Of a stretch of 64,000 nucleotides of DNA, positions 14,006 through 23,434 are shown one piece after another. The notes beneath the pieces were generated by a model. The model searched no databases. It saw nothing but the letters and a program-made list of their open reading frames with translations, and was not told the origin of the DNA. The DNA comes from Halobacillus fulvus (lineage in GTDB: Bacteria; Bacillota; Bacilli; Bacillales; Halobacillaceae). How positions within the stretch are numbered: position 1 is the stretch's first letter; each line of letters opens with the position of its first letter. Position numbers and translations under genes: made by a program. The stretch lies in the NCBI GenBank assembly GCA_004078665.1, contig SCFO01000001.1:150377-214376 (forward strand). Direction: 5' to 3'.

Positions 14006-15292
14006 ATGGAAATTAGAGTGGTTAAAACAACAAACATTAATCCAGCTGCTTATAACCCGAGGATTGATTTGAAACCAGGAGATGCCGAGTACAAAAAATT
14101 AAAAAGATCTATTGAGGAATTCGGTTATGTAGATCCGTTAATTTGGAATGAGAAAACAGGTCATTTAGTTGGTGGCCATCAACGGTTTAAAGTTCTAATG
14201 GAAAATAATCCTGAAACGATCCAAGTCTCAGTCGTCAATCTTACATTAGAAAAAGAGAAGATACTCAATATCGCTTTAAATAAAGTTGAGGGTGGATGGG
14301 ACGATGAAAAGCTTCAACTTCTCTTAACAGAGCTTCAAGACAACGGGGAAGATATTGAAATTACCGGTTTCGATGAAGAAGAGCTGCAGGACATTTTAGA
14401 CTCTGTCCCGAGTGATTCTACTTACGAGAATGTGGAAGAGGATCATTTCGACTTTAATGGTAGAGTAGAAGAGCTCAAAGAAAATGAACCAGAAACGCAA
14501 TACGGAGACGTTTGGAAGCTCGGAAAACACATTCTTGTGTGTGGTGATGCTACTAAGAGAGAAGATGTAATGAAGATGATTCGTGGTCAAAAGGCGGATC
14601 TAGTTGTAACCGATCCTCCATATAATGTTGCAGTGACCAGTGAATCGAAGAGATTAACGGAAAGTGGTCACGGAACGATTATGAATGATAATATGGATGA
14701 TCAATTATTCGATGGGTTTCTAGACTCCATTTTCAAAGAGTATGAAAACATTATGGATGACAAAGCTGCCATATATGTTTTTCACCCATCTTCGTATCAA
14801 CGTCAATTTGAAGATGCTATGAATAAACACCATATCGAGGTGCGATCTCAATGTATTTGGGTCAAAAACGCACCGAGCTTTGGATGGGCTCAGTATCGCT
14901 ATAAGCATGAGCCTATTTTTTATGCCTTCAAAAAGGGAAAATCGCCAAGTTGGTACGGGGACCGAAAACAAACAACGGTCTGGAAAGCTGGTTTACCTTT
15001 AGAGGAACCACAGCCGGAAACGGTTTGGGAGGTATCAAGAGGGGATGTATCAAAATATGTTCACCCAACGCAGAAGCCTCTTGAATTAATTGCAATTCCA
15101 ATTAAAAATAGCAGTAAAAAGGGAGATTTTATTGTGGATTTCTTTGGAGGAAGTGGTTCAACTCTTCTCGCTGCCGAACAACTCGGAAGATCTTGCGGCT
15201 TGCTCGAACTGGATCCCTATTTTTGTGATGCGATTATGGATAGATTCAAAGAACATACTGGTGTTGAACCGGAATTGATTGATCGTTTATAA
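14006..15292 (+). CDS. ParB-domain / beta-class DNA adenine or cytosine-N4 methyltransferase
   Basis: 428 residues. Residues 1-110 are a ParB/Srx-like domain with LVGGHQR at 54-60; residues 165-420 are an amino-methyltransferase with DPPY at 203-206 ahead of the cofactor motif DFFGGSGSTLLAAEQLG near 375-390, the motif order of the beta class. No restriction endonuclease is adjacent, so it is an orphan. Fusions of this type occur next to terminase genes in many phages and integrative elements; they methylate phage DNA, for protection or regulation of packaging and gene expression. The target sequence cannot be told from the protein. Confidence 0.9.
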   Translation: MEIRVVKTTNINPAAYNPRIDLKPGDAEYKKLKRSIEEFGYVDPLIWNEKTGHLVGGHQRFKVLMENNPETIQVSVVNLTLEKEKILNIALNKVEGGWDDEKLQLLLTELQDNGEDIEITGFDEEELQDILDSVPSDSTYENVEEDHFDFNGRVEELKENEPETQYGDVWKLGKHILVCGDATKREDVMKMIRGQKADLVVTDPPYNVAVTSESKRLTESGHGTIMNDNMDDQLFDGFLDSIFKEYENIMDDKAAIYVFHPSSYQRQFEDAMNKHHIEVRSQCIWVKNAPSFGWAQYRYKHEPIFYAFKKGKSPSWYGDRKQTTVWKAGLPLEEPQPETVWEVSRGDVSKYVHPTQKPLELIAIPIKNSSKKGDFIVDFFGGSGSTLLAAEQLGRSCGLLELDPYFCDAIMDRFKEHTGVEPELIDRL

Positions 15293-15301
15293 ATTAATAG
15301 A

Positions 15302-15398
15302 GAGGGTGCTACGAACACCCCCTCAACCCAACCAAGGTTGAACCCTGGCAGAGAACGTGAAAAAAGCTGTGGCCACAGTTATGGGATCTCACGTTCTC
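15302..15398 (+). other. Nested hairpins in the leader of the packaging genes
   Basis: GAGGGTG/CACCC-c-CTC forms one hairpin at 15302-15324. A 10-bp stem GAGAACGTGA (15351-15360) with TCACGTTCTC (15389-15398) encloses a second hairpin AGCTGT-GGCC-ACAGTT (15365-15380). The element sits between the methylase and the terminase genes, so it could be an mRNA structure or part of a packaging site. Confidence 0.55.
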
Positions 15399-15432
15399 AC
15401 TTCCATTTTAGGTGAAGGTCAGGTGCTTGGCA

Positions 15433-15675
15433 ATGAAAAACACAAACAAATGTTCGTATAAAGAAGAAGAGAAAGATCAATTACGTATTCAGTATGAATT
15501 AGACCAAATTGAAAACATAGAAGAATCACGTGAGAAGTACAGGAAAATTGTTAATGCTGGTATTACTCGTTGGGTACGTGATTTTCAAGGTGGGCATATC
15601 AAGATAGATTCTGTTGAGGATTTAAAGAAACTCATAGAGCTCGATCTCGCATTACAAAAAGATGATGAATATTGA
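15433..15675 (+). CDS. Small phage protein before terminase
   Basis: 80 residues from ATG 15433, seven bases after AGGTG. Charged and helical (KCSYKEEEKDQLRIQYELDQIENIEESREKYRKIV), with a small C-terminal domain (SVEDLKKLIELDLALQ). Position before terS is common for accessory packaging or regulatory proteins. No family recognised. Confidence 0.65.
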   Translation: MKNTNKCSYKEEEKDQLRIQYELDQIENIEESREKYRKIVNAGITRWVRDFQGGHIKIDSVEDLKKLIELDLALQKDDEY

Positions 15676-15721
15676 AACAAACACAAAACCATAGGAACTG
15701 TTGGAGGTGGGGGTTGATGTA

Positions 15722-16528
15722 ATGCCTAGGCCGCGTGATCCGAGAAGAGATAAAGCTAAGAAGGATTGGTTGAAACACCAAGGAAAAATTAAACTTGTCG
15801 ATTTAGCTGAGAAGTATGAAGTATCTAGCAGCACCATACGTAAATGGAAGGCTACTGACAAGTGGGCTGTTGAATTGAAAGGGAGCGCTCCTAAATCGAA
15901 TAAGAGCGCTCCTAAACAACGTGGGGCTCCACCAGGTAACCAAAATGCAGTCGGGAATGCAGGGGGCGGAGCGCCGCCTTTAAATAAGAATGCTGTAACC
16001 ACAGGAGAATATGAATCGATTTATGAGGACGTTCTATCAGATGAAGAACGTTCTCTTTTTTATGGGATGGATACCTCCTTGGTTATTCAGATTGAAGAAA
16101 ACATCCGTGTGTTAAGTATTCGCGAAAGAAGGATGCTCATTCGAATAGAAGAGGCAAAGAGAAACCTCGGCCAAAAAGAAAAACGAATTCTGCAGGAGCT
16201 GCAGCTGGTTAAAGATCCTATTGAGGTACATGATGAAAAAACAGGGAAGATGAAGATTGTTACTCGAAATAAAAAGGAGCTTGTAACCACTGAGGTCGAA
16301 GAGACTGAATATCGTAAGATTGACGACATTATCAAGATTGAAGAAGCCTTAACCCGGATCCAGTCCCAAAAAGTTAAAGCCTTAAAGTTAAAACATGAAG
16401 TCATTGATCAATTCGAACATAAGAAAGCACTCGATGAAGAAAAGATAGCTATGCAGAAGGCCAAGTCGCAAGAAGAGGTAGACAAGCCGATAGAGATCAT
16501 GATCAAGAGGAAAGGTGAAGGATCATGA
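15722..16528 (+). CDS. Terminase small subunit (PBSX/YqaS type)
   Basis: 268 residues from ATG 15722. The N-terminus [42 protein letters not shown] is the helix-turn-helix DNA-recognition domain of PBSX-family small terminases; a Gly/Ala/Pro-rich basic linker (residues 55-95) follows, then helical oligomerisation regions and a basic tail. It recognises the packaging site and delivers it to the large subunit, whose start overlaps this stop (ATGA). Confidence 0.9.
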   Translation: MPRPRDPRRDKAKKDWLKHQGKIKLVDLAEKYEVSSSTIRKWKATDKWAVELKGSAPKSNKSAPKQRGAPPGNQNAVGNAGGGAPPLNKNAVTTGEYESIYEDVLSDEERSLFYGMDTSLVIQIEENIRVLSIRERRMLIRIEEAKRNLGQKEKRILQELQLVKDPIEVHDEKTGKMKIVTRNKKELVTTEVEETEYRKIDDIIKIEEALTRIQSQKVKALKLKHEVIDQFEHKKALDEEKIAMQKAKSQEEVDKPIEIMIKRKGEGS

Positions 16529-17823
16529 TCCAAAAAGAGGTTAACCCGCACTTTGAAGATTTTCTGTTTGATTGGAATCATAAGTTCCAGTTTTTAGTCG
16601 GGGGATATGGATCATCGAAAAGCTATCATGTGGCTCTTAAGATCATATTGAAACTGTTACAGGAGAAACGAACCGCATTAGTCGTCCGGGAAGTGTATGA
16701 TACGCACAGGGAGTCTACTCACTCTTTATTTGAAGAAATAGTAGAGGATTTAGGGTTAAGTGAGAGGGTTAAATGCCCAACTCACCCATTACAGGTAAGG
16801 TTTCCGAATGGATCTAAAATCATCTTTAAAGGGATGGACAAGCCGCAAAAGCTGAAATCCATAAATAATGTTTCTTTAATTTGGATTGAAGAGTGCTCTG
16901 AAGTGAAATATGAAGGTTTTAAAGAGCTGATTGGACGGTTACGGCATCCTAGTCTCGATTTACACATGGTATTATCGACAAATCCGGTGGATGAGGGAAA
17001 CTGGACATACTCTCACTTTTTCATTAAGAACAAAGGCCAAGAGGATCAATTGGTTATTCTGGATGACGAAGATTTATATAGAGAGCGCGTTGTGGTTAAA
17101 GGCGATACTTACTATCACCATTCACTTGCAGACGATAATCTTTTCCTACCACAGAGTTATGTGGAGGAATTAGAAAAAACGAAAATCTATGACTTAGACC
17201 TTTACCGAGTAGCCCGGAAAGGTCGTTTTGGCGTGTCCGGGACGAAAGTGCTGCCTCAATTTGAAAGTAAACCTCATGAAGAGGTTATGGGAGCCATTGA
17301 CCAAATTAAGAATCCATTATATCGCAATGGTATGGACTTTGGGTTTGAGGAATCCTACAACGCGCTTTTAAGAATGGTCGTCGATGATAAAGCGAAAACA
17401 CTCTACATCTATTGGGAGTATTACTCGAGGAATAAAACGGACCCTGAAATCTTTGATGACATCAGTGAATTCAAACAAACAAAAGAACGAATTAAAGGGG
17501 ACTCTGCTGAACCTAAGACAATAACTTACTTCAGTAAACGAGGCATCAATATGACCGGTGCTTATAAGCCTTCCCGATTGGAAAATATCAAAAAAATGAA
17601 ACGGTTTTATAAGATTATTTGCTCCGATCAATGCCCGAATACGGTGCGAGAATGTAAGAACCTCACGTACAAGAAAGATCGCCAGGGCAATACCATTTAT
17701 GATGAGTTCAACATCGATCCCCACACATTTTCCGCTATGTGGTATGGGCTAGATGATTATGAGCTAGTTGATCTTAAAGATCAGAAAGAGACATATAAAG
17801 CGATTCAATCTCTTGGATTATAG
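16525..17823 (+). CDS. Terminase large subunit (PBSX family)
   Basis: 432 residues. Walker A variant [10 protein letters not shown] at 26-35 and Walker B region [12 protein letters not shown] near 113-124 form the packaging ATPase; [10 protein letters not shown] is the coupling motif; the C-terminal half from about 245 ([21 protein letters not shown], then [10 protein letters not shown]) is the RNase-H-like nuclease with its acidic residues. It pumps DNA into proheads and cuts it. PBSX and SPP1 relatives package by headful, so this phage probably does too, though cos packaging cannot be excluded. Confidence 0.95.
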   Translation: MIQKEVNPHFEDFLFDWNHKFQFLVGGYGSSKSYHVALKIILKLLQEKRTALVVREVYDTHRESTHSLFEEIVEDLGLSERVKCPTHPLQVRFPNGSKIIFKGMDKPQKLKSINNVSLIWIEECSEVKYEGFKELIGRLRHPSLDLHMVLSTNPVDEGNWTYSHFFIKNKGQEDQLVILDDEDLYRERVVVKGDTYYHHSLADDNLFLPQSYVEELEKTKIYDLDLYRVARKGRFGVSGTKVLPQFESKPHEEVMGAIDQIKNPLYRNGMDFGFEESYNALLRMVVDDKAKTLYIYWEYYSRNKTDPEIFDDISEFKQTKERIKGDSAEPKTITYFSKRGINMTGAYKPSRLENIKKMKRFYKIICSDQCPNTVRECKNLTYKKDRQGNTIYDEFNIDPHTFSAMWYGLDDYELVDLKDQKETYKAIQSLGL

Positions 17824-17836
17824 AGGAGGTGGAAAG

Positions 17837-19273
17837 ATGTCAGAAGCAAAAATTTTTGAGAGGGCTCTTAATGGAGAAGAGAACACCAAGAGGCGATTTA
17901 GTAGAGAAGCAAATATCCAATACACGTATGAATCATTGGATGAACTGATGAATAATTTGAAAGACCTCTCAGCTATGATTAAACACCACATTGAACATCA
18001 AAGGCCACGCCTGAATGAATTAGATGATTATTATGAGGGTGAGAACCGAGCTATCTCCGTGATGAATAGGCGAAAAGATGAAGACAAAGCCGATCATCGT
18101 TCCAGGCATAACTATGCGAAGTATGTTTCGAACTTCATGCAGGGTTTTCTAGTCGGGGTCCCGATCTCTATGACCCATACAAGTGAAACCTCTCAACAAA
18201 AAATCGAAGATGTAAATGAAGCGATTGAGAGTAACGCTCTTAATGCTGATCTTATTCTAGATTTATCGATTTACGGGCGCGCCTATGAGCTGGTGCATCG
18301 GAATCGAAGTGATCAAACAAGAGTCTATTTATCATCCCCACTGGAGACGTTCTTGATTTATGACAATACGATCGAAAAGAACATTATTGCCGGTGTCCGG
18401 TACTTCATTGTGGGTTATGGCCATGATAAGAAAATCAAGGTCATGCTTTATACACCTTCTAAAATACACACTTATTTCACATCAAATTTTGGTGACTACA
18501 ATCTAAAGTACGATAAATCGGAGGATCATCCTTTCGGTGATATTCCAATCACCGAACATGCAAATAATCGATTCAGACAAGGTGACTTTGAAAATGTTCT
18601 GGATCAGATTGATTTATATGACGCGGCACAGTCGGACACCGCAAACTATATGACGGATCTAAACGATGCCATGCTTAAGATTATAGGAAATGTGGACATG
18701 ACAGAAGAAGAAGCTGCCAAGCAAAAGAAAGCAAACCTTCTCATATTAAAGCCGGGTCACCAGTTAAATGGTCAGGAAGGGAAAACCGATGCGGATTACA
18801 TTTATAAACAATATGATGTGGCCGGATCGGAAGCATATAAAACAAGATTGCAGACGGATGTCCATAAATTCACCAACACGCCTGATCTCACAGATGAAAA
18901 CTTCAGTGGCCAACAGACCGGTGAGGCGATGAAATATAAGCTCTTTGGATTGGAACAGATACGGATCAATAAAGAGCGTCTGTTTAAACGGTCATTGAAT
19001 CGTAGGTATGAGCTGATAGGTAATGTGATGAGCCTGGCAAGCGAAGCGACAAAAGAAGACTTCAAAGGGATCACCTATAAATTCACACCAAACCTTCCGA
19101 AGTCCACAAAGGATGCCGTAGAAATGTTTAACTCTCTTGGAGGAGAGCTTTCCCAGAAGACGAAGCTTAATATCATTCCTATGGTTGTAGAAAATCCAGA
19201 GGAAGAGATGAAGGTAATTGAACAGGAAAGAAGCGAACAACGGCAACCTAGAAGTGAGTACATGGAGAACTGA
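17837..19273 (+). CDS. Portal protein (SPP1 gp6 type)
   Basis: 478 residues from ATG 17837 behind GAGGAGGTGG. Matches the SPP1 gp6-like portal family: RPRLNELDDYYEGENRAI near the N-terminus, NYAKYVSNFMQGFLVGVPIS, the crown/stem region near 240-330 and the FSGQQTGEAMKYKLFGLEQ segment near 350. Twelve copies form the vertex ring through which DNA enters and to which the neck attaches. It follows terL by 13 bases. Confidence 0.93.
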   Translation: MSEAKIFERALNGEENTKRRFSREANIQYTYESLDELMNNLKDLSAMIKHHIEHQRPRLNELDDYYEGENRAISVMNRRKDEDKADHRSRHNYAKYVSNFMQGFLVGVPISMTHTSETSQQKIEDVNEAIESNALNADLILDLSIYGRAYELVHRNRSDQTRVYLSSPLETFLIYDNTIEKNIIAGVRYFIVGYGHDKKIKVMLYTPSKIHTYFTSNFGDYNLKYDKSEDHPFGDIPITEHANNRFRQGDFENVLDQIDLYDAAQSDTANYMTDLNDAMLKIIGNVDMTEEEAAKQKKANLLILKPGHQLNGQEGKTDADYIYKQYDVAGSEAYKTRLQTDVHKFTNTPDLTDENFSGQQTGEAMKYKLFGLEQIRINKERLFKRSLNRRYELIGNVMSLASEATKEDFKGITYKFTPNLPKSTKDAVEMFNSLGGELSQKTKLNIIPMVVENPEEEMKVIEQERSEQRQPRSEYMEN

Positions 19274-19282
19274 GGTGATTAG

Positions 19283-20239
19283 ATGTCGGAAGAAGAAAGT
19301 TATTGGAGGCGACGCGAAAAGGACAACATCACCCGTGAGCAGATGAAGGATGAGGAAGTCGCCCAAAAGCTGAAACACATCATCAATCAGGCTCTCCGTG
19401 AAGCTGAGAAAGAGATTTATTCGTTCTATGCTAAATACGCAGATAAGAACGAAATCACCCAAGCTGAGGCTAAGAAGCGCGTTTCTGAATTCGACGTGCA
19501 AGCATTTGAAGAAACGGCAGCCAAGTATGTAAGGGAAAAGAATTTCAGTGAACGAGCGAACCGAGAACTCATGACCTACAACACGAAAATGCGTGTGAGT
19601 CGCCAAGAACTTCTGATGATGTACTTGAATATTCACTTGGTGGTCATGGCTCATGATCAGATTCAAACCAGCCAGGAATATCTCGAGCAAGCTGGCATTA
19701 GTGAAGTTGCCCGGCAGGCAGGGATTCTCGGTGCAAACATTTTAATATCTCAAGAAACGCTCCTATCCATTGTAGGGGCGTCTTTTTATGATGCGACCTG
19801 GTCAGAGCGCATCTGGGACGACATGAAAGGTCTAAGGAATGAGCTTGAAGTGATCATCAATAACTCTATTGTAAGAGGTATTAACCCGGTCCGGTCTGTC
19901 CCAAAGATCAAAGAGCGCTTCGATGTGACGACGTTTGAAGCCAGACGACTTCTGATCACCGAGACAGCGAGAGTTCAGACTGAATCACAAAAGCTTTCCT
20001 ATGAAGCAATTGCTGGTGATGATGAAGATGATCAGGAGTATGAATTCATTGCGAAGGTAGATTCTAAAACTTCCAAAGTGTGCCGGAGTTTGGATGGGAA
20101 GAAATTCAAAGTAAAAGACATGTTGCCTGGGGTCAATGCTCCTCCCATGCATGCGTTCTGTAGGAGTGCTACTGCATTGGACCTCGGAGATTGGCGTAAG
20201 AAGTTCTTTAAAGATCGAACTACAAAATATGTCCTATAA
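19283..20239 (+). CDS. Minor head protein (SPP1 gp7 / Mu F-like)
   Basis: 318 residues from ATG 19283 behind GAGGTGATTAG. The C-terminal 115 residues contain the head-morphogenesis domain: TTFEARRLLITETARVQTESQK, DSKTSKVCRSLDGKKF and APPMHAFCRSATAL. The N-terminal part is charged helix. SPP1 gp7 binds the portal and stays in the virion in a few copies, affecting DNA ejection. Standard position after the portal gene. Confidence 0.9.
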   Translation: MSEEESYWRRREKDNITREQMKDEEVAQKLKHIINQALREAEKEIYSFYAKYADKNEITQAEAKKRVSEFDVQAFEETAAKYVREKNFSERANRELMTYNTKMRVSRQELLMMYLNIHLVVMAHDQIQTSQEYLEQAGISEVARQAGILGANILISQETLLSIVGASFYDATWSERIWDDMKGLRNELEVIINNSIVRGINPVRSVPKIKERFDVTTFEARRLLITETARVQTESQKLSYEAIAGDDEDDQEYEFIAKVDSKTSKVCRSLDGKKFKVKDMLPGVNAPPMHAFCRSATALDLGDWRKKFFKDRTTKYVL

Positions 20240-20249
20240 GGGGGGGCGC

Positions 20250-20396
20250 ATGAAAGAACTAGTTAAAGCTATATACGCGATTAATGACACGCTGAAGGCC
20301 ATACTGAACGAGTTGAGAAAGTCTAAGAGCCAACCATCAGAATCTAGAAAAGGTAGAAAGAAATATAAAGGCATGCCTCCGGATGGTACGAAATGA
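20250..20396 (+). CDS. Small basic phage protein
   Basis: 48 residues from ATG 20250 behind AAGGGGGGG. A short helix (ELVKAIYAINDTLKAILNELRKSK) followed by a lysine-rich tail. Position between the gp7-like gene and scaffold suggests a minor structural or assembly factor. No family recognised. Confidence 0.55.
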   Translation: MKELVKAIYAINDTLKAILNELRKSKSQPSESRKGRKKYKGMPPDGTK

Positions 20397-20527
20397 ATTT
20401 AATACACTCGTCTTTAAGCACTAGACGTTAAACAGGCTTTTTTATTATGCCAAAAACGTGTTTGTGGACGAGGACGATGGGCTGTGAGGTGTATCCAATC
20501 GTGTTCAAGGGCGAAAGGAGAATGACA

Positions 20528-21139
20528 ATGTTTAAAAAAGTGACATACCCAGAGAAACTATTGAAATTAAACCTCCAACACTTTGCGGAAGGCGGAGAAG
20601 GTGAGGGGGATGGGGAAGGTCAAGGAGACGGTGAAGAAACAAAATTTGAACTGACGGAGGAAGAGCTTCAGAAGAAGATCGAAAGCGAGTCAGATCGGAA
20701 GATGGCGAAGGCACTCGAGAAGCAGAAGAAAGAAATGCGGGCCGAGCTAGAAAAAGAGTTGAAAGAGCAGAAGGCGGAAGCTGAGCGTTTAGCCAAACTC
20801 AGCGCGAAAGAGCGTGAAGAGGCTGAATTTAAAAAGCGTCAGGATGCTCTTGAGAAGCGTGAGCAAGAGTTAGCCCAGAAAGAGTTGAAAGCTCAAGCTG
20901 TTACAGAACTTCAAGATAAACAGCTGCCGTCCGCTTTTGCAGAGTTCCTGATTGCGGAGAATGGCGATAAGACCTTTGAAAATATCAATGCTTTTAAAGA
21001 GGCATTCGATACAGCTGTTAATGACGCAGTGAAAGAGAAGCTTCGCCAGGATCCGCCGGAGGGTGGCCAGTCCTTTAAACAACGTTCTGAGTCGAATAAG
21101 TCTCTTGCTGAGATGGCGAAGAAATCCCGAATTATTTAA
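20528..21139 (+). CDS. Capsid scaffolding protein (DUF4355 type)
   Basis: 203 residues; ATG 20528 is preferred over ATG 20522, which is one base from the AAAGGAG site. After LLKLNLQHFAEGGEG comes a Gly/Glu-rich stretch, then a long charged coiled coil (residues 45-130), then a compact C-terminal region (DKQLPSAFAEFLIAENGDKTFENINAFKEAF). This is the usual scaffold layout in Firmicutes siphophages. It directs prohead assembly and leaves before packaging. It shares its N-terminal LLKLNLQHFAE with the capsid protein encoded next. Confidence 0.9.
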   Translation: MFKKVTYPEKLLKLNLQHFAEGGEGEGDGEGQGDGEETKFELTEEELQKKIESESDRKMAKALEKQKKEMRAELEKELKEQKAEAERLAKLSAKEREEAEFKKRQDALEKREQELAQKELKAQAVTELQDKQLPSAFAEFLIAENGDKTFENINAFKEAFDTAVNDAVKEKLRQDPPEGGQSFKQRSESNKSLAEMAKKSRII

Positions 21140-21154
21140 GAGGAGGAAATACGA

Positions 21155-22096
21155 ATGACGTTAAAGAAACCACTTTTGAAATTAAACCTGCAGCACTTTG
21201 CTGAACAAACTTTTAACCCGGATAACGTAATGATGAGCGATTCCAAAGACGGTACGGTCCCGAAGGAATACGGAACGCTTATTATGCAAGACATGATGGA
21301 AAACTCTAAAATCATGCAGCTAGGTGTTTTCGAACAGATGAACAGCCAGAAGAAAGAATTTGACTACTTCGCAGAAGGACCTGGCGCATACTGGGTCAAT
21401 GAAGGGGAGCGAATTCAGACATCCAAAGCAACATGGCTGAAAGTGACGATGGAAGCGAAGAAACTTGGTGTCATTCTTCCGGTTTCACGTGAATTCTTGC
21501 AATACAGCGTAACGGATTTCTTCGAACAAATGCGTCCAAAGATCAGCGAGGCTTTTTACAAGAAATTCGATGAGGCAGGCATTTTGAATGTAGCGAACCC
21601 ATTTACTCAATCTATTGATGAATCAGTGACGGCAGCAAGCCATGTAGTAGAAGGTGCCATCACAGGAGATAACATTCTGTTGTTGGAAGACCAGTTGCTA
21701 GAAGACGACTTTGAGGCAAATGCGTTCATTTCTAAGGCTCAGAATGCTACGGCACTTCGTCAAGCGACTATCGGTGAAGGGAACCTGCAGCAACCGATTT
21801 ACGATCGAGCCAATAACAGAATTGACGGTTTGCCGGCCGTAAACTTCAAGTCTGCAAACCTTCCAAAAGGAACACTGTACGCTGGAGACTTTGATCATCT
21901 GCATTACGGTATCCCTTTTGACATCTCTTATAAGATTGCCGAAGAAGGAACCATTTCAACAATTGTTGACCAAGATGGTGAACCTATCAATCTGTTCGAA
22001 CGTGAAATGGTCGCTCTTCGCGCCACGATGGATGTAGCGATGATGATTGTAAAAGACGAGGCATTTGCTAAGTTGATGCCAGTTCCTGAAGTCTAA
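21155..22096 (+). CDS. Major capsid protein
   Basis: 313 residues from ATG 21155 behind AAGAGGAGG. Fits the HK97-fold capsid family of PBSX/skin-type phages: an N-terminal arm, then VPKEYGTLIMQDMMENSKIMQLG, a middle KLGVILPVSREFLQYSVTDFFEQMRPKISEAFYKKFDEAGI spine, and a C-terminal TMDVAMMIVKDEAFAKL. Forms the icosahedral shell. Its start LLKLNLQHFAE repeats that of the scaffold almost codon for codon. Confidence 0.93.
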   Translation: MTLKKPLLKLNLQHFAEQTFNPDNVMMSDSKDGTVPKEYGTLIMQDMMENSKIMQLGVFEQMNSQKKEFDYFAEGPGAYWVNEGERIQTSKATWLKVTMEAKKLGVILPVSREFLQYSVTDFFEQMRPKISEAFYKKFDEAGILNVANPFTQSIDESVTAASHVVEGAITGDNILLLEDQLLEDDFEANAFISKAQNATALRQATIGEGNLQQPIYDRANNRIDGLPAVNFKSANLPKGTLYAGDFDHLHYGIPFDISYKIAEEGTISTIVDQDGEPINLFEREMVALRATMDVAMMIVKDEAFAKLMPVPEV

Positions 22097-22113
22097 TAAA
22101 GGAGGAATAAACC

Positions 22114-22437
22114 ATGCCGTACAAGGTGATTAGAGGGTTTAGAGACAAGAATACTCAGTTTCAATACCGCAAAGGCTCGGAATATCCTGGCGCGAGCGTT
22201 TCCGAGGCTCGATTGGAAGAACTCCTTTCAAGCAATAATGCGGTTAAACAACCTGTTATCGAGAAGGTAGAAGTGGGGAACCCGAAACAGGAAGAGGGAT
22301 CCACGGAACAGACGACTGGTGATGCTCTGGATAGTGAATTTCCAAAGCACTCCGGTGGTCCGTATTATGAACTTTCCAATGGAGAAAAGGTCAAAGGGAA
22401 AGAAGCAGCAGAACAAGCCGAAAAAGAATTGACGTGA
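22114..22437 (+). CDS. YqbF-like head protein
   Basis: 107 residues from ATG 22114 behind AAAGGAGG. The N-terminal 45 residues (YKVIRGFRDKNTQFQYRKGSEYPGASVSEARLEELLSSNNA) form a short beta-strand plus helix module; a Glu/Gln-rich linker and a C-terminal helix (NGEKVKGKEAAEQAEKEL) follow. The gene lies where skin has yqbF, after the capsid. Its role is unclear, perhaps capsid decoration or neck assembly. Confidence 0.65.
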   Translation: MPYKVIRGFRDKNTQFQYRKGSEYPGASVSEARLEELLSSNNAVKQPVIEKVEVGNPKQEEGSTEQTTGDALDSEFPKHSGGPYYELSNGEKVKGKEAAEQAEKELT

Positions 22438-22441
22438 TCCA

Positions 22442-22777
22442 ATGATTGAAATCGAGCAAAACGTTAAAGCCGTTTTAGGCATCCAGGACACTCTCCAGGA
22501 TCAGACGCTCAGTGTGATTATCAAGAATACGCAATCCCATCTGAAAATTTGGCTGAAAAAGCACGCTGAATTAGAAGATATTCCGGAGGAGCTCACATTC
22601 ATTGTCGAGGAACTGGCCATCAGTCGGTTTCAGAAGCTTGGAAGTGAAGGGATGGAATCAGAATCGGTGGAAGGAAGGGCCGTCACGTATCGTGAAGATG
22701 ACTTTCGACCGTACCGGGATATCCTGGAGACTTACATTCCGAAACAGGACGGGGATGGAAAGGTGATGTTCTTCTGA
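22442..22777 (+). CDS. Head-tail connector adaptor (gp6/YqbG-like)
   Basis: 111 residues. The helical pattern IEQNVKAVLGIQDTLQDQTLSVIIKNTQSHLKIWL ... ELTFIVEELAISRFQKLGSEGMESESVEG is typical of the phage connector family (HK97 gp6/SPP1 gp15), which forms a ring under the portal. Its stop overlaps the start of the next gene by one base. Confidence 0.82.
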   Translation: MIEIEQNVKAVLGIQDTLQDQTLSVIIKNTQSHLKIWLKKHAELEDIPEELTFIVEELAISRFQKLGSEGMESESVEGRAVTYREDDFRPYRDILETYIPKQDGDGKVMFF

Positions 22778-23088
22778 TGAACTATTCTGATCGAGTCACC
22801 TTGCACACGACGCTATCCAGTGGGTATGATCCACAAACGGGTAAACACGGGGTTCAAGTGGATGAAGGCATCACTTTGCCCTGCAATGCCTCTCCTGTAA
22901 GCATGGAAAGAGCCAATGCAATGTTTGGTATTAAGGAGCAAAGAATCACGACAGTAAGGCTCCAACGTCCATTTAAAGGTAAAGCCGACAAAGCCGTGTT
23001 GAACGGTGAAAAATATAACGTTCTCCGTCATCTACCCCACAGATCGGAGAGCGTTTTTTATTTGGAGGGCGTGAGCGAATGGACGTAG
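22777..23088 (+). CDS. Head-tail joining/stopper protein (SPP1 gp16-like)
   Basis: 103 residues from ATG 22777. Beta-rich, with MNYSDRVTLHTTLSSGYDPQTGKH at the start and PFKGKADKAVLNGEKYNVLRHLPHRSESVFYLEGV at the end, like head-closure proteins that seal the filled capsid. It overlaps both neighbours, as usual in neck operons. Confidence 0.82.
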   Translation: MNYSDRVTLHTTLSSGYDPQTGKHGVQVDEGITLPCNASPVSMERANAMFGIKEQRITTVRLQRPFKGKADKAVLNGEKYNVLRHLPHRSESVFYLEGVSEWT

Positions 23089-23426
23089 ATGGTTTGGATG
23101 AGTTGCTGGCAAAGCTTGAACGGATGGAAGAAGAAATCGAAGAAGATGTCGATATCATCGTAAAAAACAATGCTATTGAGATGACAAAGAAGACTCTGAA
23201 AAACGAAGTCAGGCGGTTCGATAAAGGGTACTGGACAGGTCACACAGCACGGAACACGAAAACGCAGAAGGTCACAGACCTTCACTGGCGAACATTCGTC
23301 GATTCGGAGTATGCCGGGTATTTGAATTTCGGCACGCGCTACATGGACCCGACCTGGTTCTTGCGCGACGCCTTCATGACGCAGCGCAAACAATTCTTAG
23401 CCGATCTGGAAAGGCTCGTAAAGTAG
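23079..23426 (+). CDS. HK97 gp10-family neck/tail protein
   Basis: 115 residues. The family hallmarks are the N-terminal helix GLDELLAKLERMEEEIEEDVDIIVKNNAIEMTKKTL and the later SEYAGYLNFGTRYMDPTWFLRDAF, in which YLNFGTR-type and P-x-x-F/W-L-R motifs are conserved. Members act in tail completion or joining. Corresponds to YqbI in skin. Overlaps the stopper gene by ten bases. Confidence 0.87.
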   Translation: MDVDGLDELLAKLERMEEEIEEDVDIIVKNNAIEMTKKTLKNEVRRFDKGYWTGHTARNTKTQKVTDLHWRTFVDSEYAGYLNFGTRYMDPTWFLRDAFMTQRKQFLADLERLVK

Positions 23427-23434
23427 GTGAATAG

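Noticed and set aside
18992-19690. 232-codon leftward frame opposite portal and gp7-like genes
   Set aside because: Antisense to two well-supported genes, has shadow-frame composition, and no ribosome site.
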